Assembly: GCA_030063045.1 (NCBI GenBank) | Contig: JAQSEB010000082.1 | Span: forward strand, 2,728,001-2,792,000 | Origin: Pratylenchus scribneri | Taxonomy: Eukaryota; Nematoda; Chromadorea; Rhabditida; Pratylenchidae | Direction of reading: 5' to 3' | Length of the DNA stretch: 64,000 nucleotides | In this document: one piece after another, positions 35,882 through 48,155 of the stretch | Layout: every line of letters starts with the position of its first letter | Position numbering within the stretch: position 1 is the first letter of the stretch | The notes under the pieces: model-generated | Databases searched by the model: none | What the model saw: the letters and a program-made list of their open reading frames with translations, nothing else | What the model was told of the DNA's origin: nothing | Program-made: the position numbers and the translations under genes

Positions 35882-36863
35882 ATGGAAGAATATTGAATTC
35901 ATTTTTTATTTAATTATTAATACACTCATTCATAATTATCAGTGAATTAAAATAGTATAATACCCGCATGCGCATTAATTTTTGATAAATTTATTAATAA
36001 ATAATTCTTGAGAATTTTAGAAAAATCTCGGCGAGAATCTCGGTCCATTCTCGGTCTCGGAAATTCTCGGTCCACCCAGAAAAGAGACCGAGCGAGATTT
36101 CGGTCGCGAATTTCGGTTCACTCTCGGACAGAGATCTCGGAAAATCGGCGAGAATTTCGTCTCGTTCGATCTCTAGGCCAAGTTATATGATATATGGCCC
36201 AAAAAAGGTAATTTTTCGAGATGGAAAATTTTCTGCAAATTCATTATTTTTTACAATTTAAATGTTTCCCTAAAAAATATTGAATATTTTTATAGAATTC
36301 CAATTTGCACACCAATTTATTCCAATAATTTGATCAAAATTCATAACACTTTTTCGCCCACTTTGCAATGGTATAATCCCAAATATAACATTGTTCATTG
36401 TTCTCAATAATCCCTCGCAAAACAAATTATTATTCAAAAAATTGGAGAATGGTCCTCTTTTTTGGTTGGAATGGATCGCAAAATTGGATTGGAATATTTT
36501 ACAATTTAGCTGTGCCTATTTTAATTCGAACAATTTAAGGCCACTTTTCAATACCCTAAAATGCAAAACGACCATTTTTTTTTCATTTTATAGGAAAAAC
36601 TAAAAATCAGTCTTATTCAATTTAATTCGCCAAAACCAAAATGTTTCGCCCAAATTTACGTAATTTTCTATTTTATTTACGAAAAAAAAACAACATATCA
36701 TCCATCATTTTTTCAATATAATATTTTTTATGTGATACATTTATTGCCAAACAAACATAAATTACACAATTTCTAATCATCATAGAGTAGTTCTCATAAA
36801 TACTAAATAAATTTCTACCTGCAAAATTAAGAAAAAAATACAATTCGAATTATCAAAAATAAA
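35882..36863. other. Intergenic with a reiterated CTCGG island
   Basis: 36005-36180 is built from CTCGG, AGAATCTCGG and GAGATTTCGG words. The rest is AT-rich with no supported gene. Confidence 0.55.
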
Positions 36864-37178
36864 ATGTATTCTTCAAATAACAAAATGCACATATTTCTTG
36901 CCTTAATTATGTTTTTGCTTCTACTTGTCCAAACCACATTTTCATGTAATTTTCATATTTAATAAATAAATTAAATAGAACAATTTGCAGGCAAACATTT
37001 TGCTGAGCGTAAGTTTTAAAAATTTCTACAATTAAAAAATGTTTATAAAAATTATAATTCTAAAATAATAATAATTTTAGGCTGTATTTTTAATTCACAA
37101 TGCTGTGGCAAATTCATTTGCCATTATGCCGCTGGCTTTCGTTGTGGTTGCCCCCTCGACGGACCATGCCTTGGATAA
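36864..37178 (+). CDS. Small secreted knottin-like cysteine-rich peptide
   Basis: Three exons: 36864-36945 (signal peptide with FLALIMFLLLLVQTTFS), 36991-37008, 37081-37178, with perfect GT/AG borders and phase. The mature part of about 38 residues has cysteines as C-x6-C-x5-CC-x4-C-x7-C-x-C-x5-C, including FNSQCCGKFIC and CGCPLDGPC. The C..C..CC..C core recalls inhibitor-cystine-knot folds, with two extra cysteines. An extracellular peptide is well supported. Whether it is a protease inhibitor, signalling peptide, antimicrobial or effector cannot be told. Confidence 0.75.
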
Positions 37179-38092
37179 AATCCATCAATGATGACGAAGT
37201 TAAATGGAATTGGATCAAATCAAAATAATTAATATAATTTATTATCAATGAAAAATGCAATGAATAAATTATTCATAGAGGAACAATTTTTTAAAGAAAT
37301 TATTAATAAAATATGTGAAGATTTTTGTTTCCAAAACTTGTAAGAATTTTCGCGGGAATTTATTCCACCTGTCAATGCCGAATGCCGATAATGCCTAAGG
37401 ACCTTTCCTATCCATCCTACTGTACCCCCACTTTTTTGCATAATCGCTCCGTCATTCTATCAATCAAATATTGCCCCAATCCATATTTATAAACCAGCTC
37501 TTTTCCTCCTCAGTCAGTAGTCTTTTTGTGTTCACTTTATTTTACAATATATTTTTGCCCAATTGATAAATAATAATTTAAAGAAAGTCGAGTGTCCCTT
37601 TCCAGTTCATTAGGCCACCGGGAGCTTATTAGGCCTCCGGCGAAAGTCGGGGGCGAGATTTTAGGCCCAGTTCTCGGCCCAAACAATTTTAGTCCTAGAT
37701 CTTTAGTCAGGATTAGGATTAATCACGCCAATGGGATATTATATGTAGTATTTGGGATTGGCCAGGTTAACTTTTGTATGATCGTAACAACCATAATCAA
37801 ACACAAAAAACGTTGAAAAAATATTAATTATTTTATAAAAATTAACAATAATTTATAAAAGGAAATTTATTAAATTTTGCAATTCTTCCATTCACATTTT
37901 TTGGTGTCGAATTCCAGCATAAGCATATAATGAATACATCTATCATAAAATTAAATTATTCACCAATGTGAAAAAATTTAAAATAAATTTATCCCAATAA
38001 AAAAAAATAAATTCGGTAGTTTGGCAAAAGTGTAAAAATTAAAAATATAATAATAATTTTGTTAACTATTCACTTTTTTATGATTTTACAAT
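37179..38092. other. Intergenic with a dispersed repeat
   Basis: Mostly occupied by the repeat C copy at 37390-37690; the open frame 37592-37816 lies over that copy. Confidence 0.6.
37390..37690 (-). repeat. Dispersed repeat C, inverted copy
   Basis: Reverse complement matches 33225-33490 along its length, with a GGTTTATAAATA box in the same relative place. Confidence 0.8.
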
Positions 38093-40922
38093 TCATTTGC
38101 CATCATCAACAAATTCCTCCCAACTACTTTTGGCATCCTCAAATTGACTATATTCAATCAATTCTTCACATTTTTCCTCAACTTCCTTTTCTCCCAACAA
38201 TTTTTTCAATTCATTATTTTCCTCCATCATTTTTTCCATTTCAAATTTATTTTTCTCCAATTCCATTAAATTCATTTCCAATTTTGCCATTTGCCCTAAT
38301 TTCTTTTCAATATCCCCAATTGCCCATTTCGTTTGTGTTTTTGCCCTTTCACATTCATCTGTGAATTTTGTGCCAACTTTTTCCAGAAATTTTTCCGGCG
38401 AAAGGAATATTTTCGGTTCAATCGAATATAATTTTTCATTTTTATATAAATTTTCGACCTTTAAATTTTTAATTTAAATAAATTTATTTATTATCTTACA
38501 TTTTCTTTTAATTCCTCCATTTTTATCTCCAAATCCAATGCAAATTCCAAATATGCATGAAAATTTGCCGCCCTCAATATTTTCGACGATTTTCCTTTTT
38601 TCTTCCAAATTTTTTCCAATTTTTTCTTCTTCAATTTATTATATTCCTCCTTAATTTCCTTTATAATTTCTTTCTTCCTTTCCAATTCGGCAATATAATT
38701 TTGTAATTCTTTGAATTTTTCCAATAATTCCGGCGAATTTTCAATGGCTTTTTCCGTCTCCTGATCCATCCAATTTTTTGATAAATCTTCAGAAAATTCT
38801 GAACCCAAATCAAATGATGAGTCACCATTGTAGTCATCGCTGAATATTCATAATAATGTAATGATATAGAAAAATTTAATTTTCTTGTCTAATTTGATTA
38901 ACACATGTTGAAATAATAAATATAAACAATAAAAATAGAGAATTTTTAATGTTAATGTTGGCCAAATTGGCCCAATTTATCCTAATATTTCTTAAGGCAT
39001 TTTAGAAAGTACCGTATTTCCTATTACCAGCCTCGGGGCACTAAATTTCTAAGAACCTCTTGAGGCAGCTACAAATAGGTAGTCGGGGCTTCTAATAGAG
39101 AAAATACGATATTCAAATATGCTTATTTTATCAACCAATTTTATTTTTATTTTTGCTTTGGGCAAAATTAATTTTATCCACTTTTTCCCCTCATTTATAT
39201 TTATTTATTTACCTATTCATAGATCTTCCAAGAGAATTTGATGACCCAATGCTCAAATTGCCGTTGAATGAATCTTGACTTGACAATGAGGATGAAGAGG
39301 AAAGGGAAGAAGGGGAGGATTTTGATGAGCATTCAGAATCACTGAAAATTGTTGAAGAATTACTCTCTGAATCATCATTCTCCTCCAAATTCAATTCATT
39401 TTGTTGTTTTTTCTCCTCTTCCTTCAAAATTTCCACCATTTTCTTCAAATTTCCTTTTTCTTTCTTTGACTTTGAAATTCCCATCAAATGGATCCCGACC
39501 CGAACTGCTTGAATTGCTTTTCCCAATTGCAATCGGCTCTTTCCTCCTTCAATTTCTTCCCGAATTGATTGTTCCTCTTCCCCAACCATTTGCATTAATT
39601 TGGCCAATTTCTGAGCATTCTTGGCCTCATTCTCATCATTTTCCATTAAAGCACATTTTATCGCCATGTTTGGGACCGGTTTCAGAGGATTTTCCTTGCC
39701 AATTTTCTTATTCTTTAGGAAAAATTATTTAATTTATGTTTAAAATGCAGATTTTTTTCTATTATTAGAAGCCCTGTCTAAGCTTCTAATTTTCAGAGGC
39801 TCTTCAAAAGGGGTTTTTTAGAGAAAATACATAAAAATTTCATAATTGTAAATTAACTACATTAAAATTTTTTATCATATTTTTACCAATATTTAATTAT
39901 TTTTCTCACCTTTCCTTTCCCCTTTTTATTCTCATTTCCTCTTTTTCTCCATAAACTTTTTGTCTTCGGTTTTTTGCCAAATTTCGTCGAATATTCCATT
40001 TCCAATTCTGCCCATTTTTCATTCAATTTTTTCTTCACTTCATCAAATTCCAATTTTCTAATTTTTTCCTTGAATTCTGTCTTTTTTCCTTCTTTCCATT
40101 CCAAATATATTTTATTCAAATTTTCAAATTCATTTTTATAAATTTCCTCTGCTTCCAATTTTTTATTTTCAAATTCCCTAAAATTATTTCAAATTAATTT
40201 TAGTCAAATTTTTCACCTTTTTAAATGCAATTTTTCTCCCTCATAATTCCCCAATATTTCCTTCCTTCTTCTCATCAAATCTTCAATCGGCCCTTTCGTT
40301 TCCATTTCGTATTTTTCTTCCAATTTTGTTAATTTTTCTTCCAATTCTTTTTCAACTTTTTCCTTTTCGATTATTAAGCTTTCTTTAAACAATTTCCAAC
40401 CCGAAAATGTGTGAATTTGTTTTCGTTCCTCTTCTTTAAAAATTCCCAAAAATATTTTACTCTCAATAATTTTATTCAATTCATTTTGATGATTTTTTTG
40501 GAACTCCTAAAATTTAAATAAATTCCCAAAAAAAATGTTTTTTCAACCTTTTTTAATTCAAATTGTTCCTCTAAATTTTTAATTTGCTTGCATAAAGTCA
40601 ATTCATCTTTTGGTTTAAGAATTGGCTGTAAAAAATATATTAAATTTAATTTTAACTTTTTTTTCTCAATACTAACTTTATTCTCTTCCATTTTCGCACT
40701 TTTAGATTTCCCTATTTTTAACTGAATAAACCGTTTTGGAATTATTCTTCCTTTTTCATTTGCCTCGTTAGCTTGGCCATTTTTAATTTGCTCCACAATT
40801 TTGAGAGGCTTGATTATTCTTATTTCACCAATTTTATCGGTTTCGATTCCGAGATTAGCAGTTGTTATTTGAAAAGGAATTATAACAAAAAATAAGATAA
40901 AAAGCATTTGAGGAATTTTCAT
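38093..40922 (-). CDS. Secreted Lys/Glu-rich coiled-coil protein
   Basis: Seven or so exons with good borders from ATG 40920-40922: MKIPQMLFILFFVIIPFQIT is a signal peptide. The rest is dominated by K/E-rich amphipathic helices (EKVEKELEEKLTKLEEKYEM, KKLNEKWAELEMEY, ELEKNKFEMEKMMEENNELK). One exon (39667-39209) ends in an acidic/serine run (DSECSSKSSPSSLSSSSSLS). Only one cysteine is evident, in CKQIKNLEEQFEL. Stop TGA at 38093-38095. About 790 residues. No enzymatic domain; a long secreted coiled coil might be structural or an effector. A family-A MITE lies in one intron and a remnant in another. Confidence 0.7.
39008..39114. mobile_element. MITE-like element, family A-related, short
   Basis: Starts TACCGTATTTCCTATTA and ends TTCTAATAGAGAAAATACG, with GCCTCGGGGCAC and AGTCGGGGC inside. 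About 105 bp, within an intron of the secreted coiled-coil gene. Confidence 0.75.
39755..39832. mobile_element. MITE-like remnant, family A-related
   Basis: TTCTATTATTAGAAGCC...TTTTCAGAGGCTCTTCAAAAGGGG...TAGAGAAAATAC shares the CAGAGGCTC and AGAGAAAATAC words with the other copies. Intronic. Confidence 0.5.
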
Positions 40923-41448
40923 TCTAAATTCAAGGAAAAATTAATTTTAATTTTAATTAATCAAAATAATAAAAATAGGAAATTTTATGACGTTCGAAAT
41001 AATTAGATTTTTGATCATCAATTCTAATTAAAATGGGGCCAAATAACATAGCTACCAAAACCAAACAATGAAAATAATGGAGAATGGGAGGGCATAAGGG
41101 GAAATATGAGGGATTGATTAAATGGCCAAAATAAACTGGGGATTGGCTCTGGCAAATGGAATTTGGGCCATTTTTCAAAGGGGAATTGGGGAAGGGAAAA
41201 TTGGTGATGACTGATGAGTCGGTGTGATCGATTTTCGTTTCAATATTCCCGTTGAGTTTATTTTGAAGAGAGAAAATAGGATGGCCTTCACATTATATCA
41301 TTCATTTCGGATTAAATACAATTAAAACTCGGATTATGTACATTTTTCAGCATTTTTATCACATTTATATTTTGGGAATGTTCAAAATTAATAAAATGAG
41401 TGAATTATACAATATTATGCAAAAATATTCCCGCGAGTAAATTTTCAA
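40923..41448. other. Intergenic between secreted coiled-coil gene and VPS53
   Basis: No gene recognised. Likely carries the 3' end of VPS53 and the promoter of the coiled-coil gene. Confidence 0.5.
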
Positions 41449-44400
41449 TCACAATTTCTTTCGTACCAATTTTTCCAATCTTCGCATGCTTGAATCGCCA
41501 AGACTGGCAAGGGATGATGGAATTCCGGCGGCCGTTGAACCGGTCAAGGCAGCAAAAGCGGCGGCAGTGTTCGTTGTTGTCCCCGATGAAGATTGTGTTG
41601 GTTGATGGGCTAATAAAGTTGGAATGAAAAATTCTTGAAAATTATAATTAAAATTCACCTCCGTTCCCGGTCGCCGTTTCTTCCAATCGTTGTTTATATA
41701 TTTGAATAATTTGTTGTTGATCCGCTCGGCGTTGGCCTCCTCCTTTCATCTCCAAAATTCGTTGCAATTCGTTAGCATCAGAATCAGGCAAAATCCGACA
41801 AAAATGTGCAACAAATTCCTCTGGTTTTGTCATATCCGACATAACGGCCTAATTTAATAAGAGAATGAGAATATTTATTATTTATTTTCGCACCCCACCC
41901 CCTACCCGAATTTAATTTTATTATGTCCTAATTGCTTAATATATAAGAATATTATTCACAAGTATTTTTTTAATGAAAAAACAACCCTCATTTTCAGCCT
42001 AATAAAGCTAATACCCAGATCCATTTTCAGATCATTGTAATAAGAAATCAAGATTAAAGGCAATTATATTTACAAATCAGAATGGGGCAATTTACAATTA
42101 CAAATCAGAATAGTGCAATTACAATTACAAATCAGAATAGTGCAATTACAATTACAAATCAGAATAGTGCAATTACAATTACAAATCAGAATAGGGGCAA
42201 ATTACAATTACAATTCAGAATGGGGCAATTACAATTACAAATCAGAATAGTGCAATTACAATTACAGATCAGAATAGTGCAATTACAATTACAAATCAGA
42301 ATAGTGCAATTACAATTAAAATTACAAATCAGAATAGTGCAATTACAATTACAAATCAGAATAGTGCAATTACAATTACAAATCAGAATAGTGCAATTAC
42401 AATTACAAATCAGAATAGGGGCAAATTACAATTACAAATCAGAATAGGGGCAAATTACAATTACAATTCAGAATGGGGCAATTACAATTACAAATCAGAA
42501 TAGTGCAATTACAATTACAAATCAGAATAGTGCAATTACAATTACAAATCAGAATAGTGCAATTACAATTACAAATCAGAATAGTGCAATTACAATTACA
42601 AATCAGAATAGTGCAATTACAATTACAATTACAAATCAGAATAGTGCAATTACAATTACAATTACAAATCAGAATAGTGCAATTACAATTACAGATCAGA
42701 ATAGTGCAAATTACAATTACAAATCAGAATAGGGCAATTTACAATTACAAATCAGAATAGGGCAATTTACAATTACAAATCAGAATAGGGCAATTTACAA
42801 TTACAAATCAGAATAGTGCAATTACAATTACAAATCAGAAAAGGGCAATTACAATTACAAATCAGAATAGTGCAAATTACAATTACAAATCAGAATAGGG
42901 CAATTTACAATTACAAATCAGAATAGTGCAATTACAATTACAAATCAGAATAGTGCAATTACAATTACAAATAAGAATAGTGCAATTTACAATTACAAAT
43001 AATGGGACAATTTACAATTACAAATCAAAAAGGGCAAATTATAATCAGAATAAAATTTGTAGTTTAATAGAAAAATTATTATCCAAATTCTTTAACAATT
43101 TTTCCACTCAAGAATTGTTTATTAATTTGATGAATTCAAGAAATTTTTTTGATGTAAAAAAAACAATCAAAACCCACTTTGAGAATCATTTCGGCCCGAT
43201 TCATTCCTTTGTTCAATGTGTTCGTGTACAATTGGGGCGGTTTAATGACGAGGGAACTCTCAATTGAAGGCCTAAAAATTTGTGTAAAAATAAATTTAAA
43301 TGTGAATGGAAAACGAACAAATTGAGGAGGAAAATTTTGAGTGAATGAGTGTCCAAAAGGAGTTGTTCAGCGCCGGCAATTGAAATTGGTCACATTTGAA
43401 AAGAGAGCCGAGAAATTTATTGACCAAATTTGAAGCCAATTTAAGACAAAAATGGGCAAAATATTTCCGTCTGGAAATTATTAATAATTAAATAAAAAAT
43501 ACATTTTAAAAATTACCGATCAGCGAAATAATCACGAATAAGTGGAATTGAGGAGCGTAAATTTTTGCGAATTGTCGAAATGTAGGGCGATTCATCGCCG
43601 ACTTGTTCAATATTTGACCAACTTAATTTTTTAAATTGATTAAAATTATTTATTAGGCAATTAACTTGATTTTGGTCATTGCATGCAAACTTGGCTCACA
43701 TTGCTGTTCAGCGTCTTGCACTAAAATTGCTAGGGCATTGTTTGAAATTGAATGGAATAATTCCGATTCTTGATTCAAATCCGCATTCTTAAATCCATTT
43801 TATTAATTCAATTCTTATCTCAAATAAATACCGAAATTTTCTGCCTAAGTTTTTCCTGCAATTGAACGGTTGTTTCAGCGGCCCAATCGGCGGTTGCCAA
43901 AATGCAACAAGTAAAGTAGATTTGCTCCCCATTTAGTCGCATTTGGGAGGCCGAAGAGGAAGAATCGTCCCGCATAAAATTCTGCAAAATTGACGCCGTT
44001 CCGCCAATGCCAAAACTGCCTGAGCCCGTTGATGTGGAAATTTGTGGAAGAAATGCGGACAAAGAGCCATGGCCAAATTGGCGTAAACATTGCCGAAATA
44101 TGTCCAACAATTTACTGCAAAATTTTTGGAAATTAATTAATTTAAATATTAAAAACTTACCCAAGAACATTATTTTGATCGGCGAACAATTTGGTGGATT
44201 CGGTGATTATTTTTTTGATTAACAAAAACATGTTGGCCGCTAAATGAATAAAAATTAATCAATTTATTGATTTTAATAATTGTACCTGATGGAATTGGAA
44301 TGGCCGTTGAATGAGCCTCCCTTTGCGGTCTTTCCTCGCCACTCCGTATTCGGACTGCGCATTCTTCCAGGAATCGGCTCAATTTGGATTGTTGTTCGCG

Positions 44401-46704
44401 AAGGAAAACGTCGACATGCTCATCGAAAACTGACCAAATTATCTTAATGAATAATTTTTGGATTAATTATTTCAATAAATTAAGATCACTACCCGATCAA
44501 AATTGAATTCATCCTTTGCTGGAAATCTTTTCGTTAATAATTGTTCGAACATTTGTGTATGATTAATTGCATGGGCCAACAATTTCCAATCAATTTCTGC
44601 TTTTCTTCTTCCCATCATTCGAGCCAAAGATTCCCAGTCGTTTTGAATTTTGTGCAATTACTAGTTTTTTTAAATATTAATTAATTCCACAATCAAACCT
44701 CTCTTCAATTTTGTCAATCCAAGCTGCATCCTCTGATTCCGCATAAAGTACTCCATAAATGGCCAATTGCTGGCCAATGAACCAGGCAATGAAATCTTCT
44801 TCCAATTTACCGCCCAACACTGCCTAAATTTATTTAACCAAATTTAATCTTTATTTTTCACAATTTTTACATACCAAAACGCGACACATATCGCCGGTTT
44901 GTTGATTGATTTGACCGGACTAAAATTAATATTAAATAAAATTTTAGTTTAAAATATAAACTTTGAATGCCGCCTTCAAATCGCCGGCTAATTGAATGCT
45001 CAATTGTTCGCGAATTCTTTGCACTTTTTCCACCAATGTTCGAATATGTTCAATGTGTTGATAATCATCAAAAAGTAGCAAAACATTCAAAACTGCCGGA
45101 AATTCCATTGCAATGTCCCGGTATTGGCGATTAGCCACCCATTGGGCTGCAAAATTAGTGGAAAATTAGAAATGATTTGGAATTTTTATTAATAAAAAAA
45201 TGCAATTGGTTAAAGGTTCGATCGATTTTTTGGTATTTGCTGGATTTTGTTGTTATTTTTGGTCATGGTGGAAAAAGTAAAAGAAGGTCGCCCTATTGCA
45301 AGATTAGATTTAGGGATTTACTGATGAGTTGATTTTAGAAAATCTATCCTATCTCTGAATGACCCTAACCTTAATTCTGATGATAGATGATCCATATGGG
45401 GAACGGGACCCTTCACTATTTCCATGATGATCAAAAATAGGATCCACACGATAAGTGCCGATCTTTTTAAATTTGTTTTCACTCAATTTTTATAGATTCT
45501 AAAAAAATTATTCGGAATTATTCTAAATTTAAATTCAAAAGCCTATAATCTTTATTCTATTTCTATTATAAATCGTAATTTATAAACAAACTTAGCGAAT
45601 TGACTCCATTGAGCAATAAATGCAAATGGTGGAGTGTGGCAATGGATTCGGTCAAATTCTTTTTGGCCACATCCAATTGCCGAATATCTTTGGTCAGTTC
45701 GAACACGGAATCCTCCGATGTTCGCGTCTTTTCCCGCATTTCCCGTACTTTATGTTCCAATTCACCAATCAAGGATTGGGCCTATTATTTCCGTTTTATT
45801 TTTTTTTAATTTATATTTTTAAAACCTGCAAAAGTGAATTGTTCGCATCAATTGCACAGCGGCCATGTTCAGCGACGGCTTCGGACAATTCTTGATCATA
45901 TTGCGACTAAAAAATATGAAAAATGAGTCCATCCAAAAAAGGATAATTTTTAAAATGTCGAAAAAGTATTGAAATTTGCGAAAAAATTATAACGGTTTAT
46001 AAAAGTTTAAAAGTTCAGAGGTTTATCCTGGACTCATAAAGCATAAACCCTATACTCAATCGATAGATCTTGTTGATTCGCATCATTTGATAATGATTTG
46101 GCTTATAGGTTTAACCAATTTAAATTATTGAACCAAAAAACATAAGATGGTTTAAAACTCTTTGATCAAACCTTGGCAAATTAAATAACAATCCACGAGT
46201 CTTGACGATATCTACCGATTGTGTATAGGTTTGGGGGTTTTCTGGATAAACCATTAAGCTTTAAACCGTTTCAATCCTTTCGCGATTTCAAAACCTTTTC
46301 CACCAAGTTAAATACTATCCCCCAAAAAATAACAAACAATTTCTTCGCCGAGTTTATCCATGTAAACATCCAATTGGGCCAAAGATTGCTCAGTGGGAAA
46401 AAGGCGATTGATATAGGCGGTCATGTCAAAATCGGGTTGCATCATTTCCGAATCGTCCATTTGTGATATTAATGTGCGAACCTTAAAAAAGGCATTTTTA
46501 TTTTATTATAATTTATTTATAAACTTTTGGGGAGAACATTGTTCCAAATCCATCCACTGATTGACTATCTTCCGCTGTTGCTGCCGCAATTCCAGTTGAA
46601 GATGTAGACTCGGTTTCTCCTTCCCGCCTTGGTTTTATTTTCTTTGTTGGAGTTGTTTCATCAATCGATTCCGAGCCGGCACCGGAAATTATGCTGTCCG
46701 GCAT
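41449..46704 (-). CDS. vps-53: VPS53 homologue, subunit of the GARP/EARP tethering complexes
   Basis: Start ATG 46702-46704 (MPDSIISGAGSESIDE). Ordered matches to VPS53: YINRLFPTEQSLAQLD; SEAVAEHGRCAIDAN; SLIGELEHKVREMREKTRTS, KDIRQLDVAKKNLTESI and LHHLHLLLNGVNSL (N-terminal helical domain); ANRQYRDIAMEF; DMCRVLAVLGGKLEEDFIAW; SVGDESPYISTIRKNL and RSSIPLIRDYF; ISIAGAEQLLLDTHSLKIFL; LNKGMNRAEMILK; NELQRILEMKGGGQRRADQQ. Ends at TGA 41449-41451 after an Ala/Ser/Thr-rich tail. GARP/EARP tether endosome-derived vesicles at the trans-Golgi and recycling endosomes. The intron from about 43178 to 41868 holds a 27-bp minisatellite. The gene seems intact. Confidence 0.9.
42065..43050. repeat. 27-bp minisatellite, about 35 units, in a VPS53 intron
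   Basis: Unit GTGCAATTACAATTACAAATCAGAATA with variants (AGGGGCAAATT, ATGGGGC, extra AATTAC). Because 27 is a multiple of 3, the array makes long open frames (QLQLQIRIV) that are not genes: VPS53 exons flank it in phase on the other strand. Confidence 0.95.
45235..45450. mobile_element. MITE-like element, family B, inverted copy
   Basis: Its reverse complement aligns with 17215-17400. Ends carry ATTTTTGGTCATGGTGGAAAAAG and CATGATGATCAAAAATAG, imperfect inverted repeats. Lies in a VPS53 intron. Confidence 0.6.
46005..46200. repeat. Dispersed repeat in a VPS53 intron
   Basis: TTCAGAGGTTTATCCTGGACTC...ACTCAATCGATAGATCTT resembles 6830-6950. Non-coding. Confidence 0.45.
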
Positions 46705-47675
46705 TTTTTTTTTGAAGATTAATTTTATTTTAATTTACAAGCAACGAATGACAATTGGGAATCGGCCAAAATATTAAATTTGACATCTTTTAAAAATTTG
46801 AATAATATAATAAAAAGATCATGAATTATTTTTTAAAGAATTTAATCCAATTAATAAAGTATAAATAAATAATAAATGAAAAGCAAATTTTTATGCAAAT
46901 TTATCCAAATAAATATTGTTCCAAATATAATATAAGAAAGGAATGTCAAATTGTCATTATTATAAGTTGCAAAACAAATATCCTTCATCCATTTGGAAAT
47001 CCACCGTCCACTTAATTATCATTCACTTTTTGCCACTTGTGCAATTCGCGAGCGGAAGTTGTTGAGACAATTTTCGTAAGCTTCAAAATTGGTGTTGGGG
47101 TTGCGATCAAGCCAGCCATTGAATTCAGCGCAAATTGCCAGATTAAGCGGATCAGTGCACTGAATTTTAATTAAATATTTAATTAGTTAATAGTAATTTT
47201 ACCTTGTATTTTGCCCGTTCGATGGCCTCAGCCAAATCATTCTTCTTCTGGATGCGGTTGTATTCACGAGAATCAGCCAACAAATGCATTTGGGCGTCAC
47301 GGATCATTTGATCAACTTTGTTCGAATCGATCTTCTTTTCCTACAAAAAATTAATTGTGAAACCAAAAATGATTCTTTTAACCTTGTAATTGGTGTCCAT
47401 GATGGCGATATTGTCCTTATGAATTGCTTGGGCATGCAAAATCCCGTCGCGATCAATCGACAATTTGAGTTTGACCGCTACATCCCCTGCTGCTCCTTTT
47501 GAAAGATCATAGATTCTAAAAGTGCCAAGATAGTTGTTTTCCAATGCCAATTTGCGTTCTCCCTCATAAACCTTAAAAAGCGGAATATTAGATAGTTATT
47601 ACATTTCCTTCCCCAATTCCATTAATTACATCAAATGCAATTGATTGTTGGTCGTTTTTGACAGTATAAAATGTA

Positions 47676-48155
47676 TGTCGAAAAATATTTCGAATTATAA
47701 TTTTTATTTATCCTTTCCTTTCATTCCTATTATTAGTCATATTATTTCATAATTTCCTTTCCTATTTTAGTCTCATTTTAGCATATCCATGTGCACATGT
47801 CCACGTGCACTTTTCCCTTCCTTCTTTTGAACCTCCCTTTCTTCCTAATCAATCCACGTGCTAATCCATTAGCATGTCCCTTCCTTCCCTTCTATTGTTC
47901 CCTTCTTTCCTTATGTCCACATGCTTATTCTCGCATTCCATTCTCGCGCGGCGCCCTATATAAAGCCGCCTTGATCCCTCTGGCATGAGTCCCATTCATT
48001 CCCAATTCCCAATTATTCCTTTGAACCCAACTTTCCATTCATCCAATATTTATTCCACATGTATTTTAATTAAAAATAAATAAATATATTTTATTCCTTT
48101 TCCAAACATTTCCAAACACAAGGTCTTAGGATTTCACTGGGGAAATCCTCTGACA
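47676..48155 (+). repeat. Left LTR (480 bp)
   Basis: Starts TGTCGAAAAATATTTCG and ends CCTCTGACA. Contains the TATA box at 47957-47964 (see separate entry). The small frame at 47791 is a by-product. Confidence 0.95.
47957..47964 (+). promoter_or_regulatory. LTR TATA box
   Basis: TATATAAA preceded by the GC-rich CGCGCGGCGCCC; the only strong core-promoter motif in the LTR. Repeated in the right LTR at about 50225. Confidence 0.6.

Noticed and set aside
42082..43267. Long QLQLQIRIV-repeat open frames
   Set aside because: By-product of a 27-bp tandem repeat lying in a VPS53 intron; VPS53 exons continue in phase on both sides.
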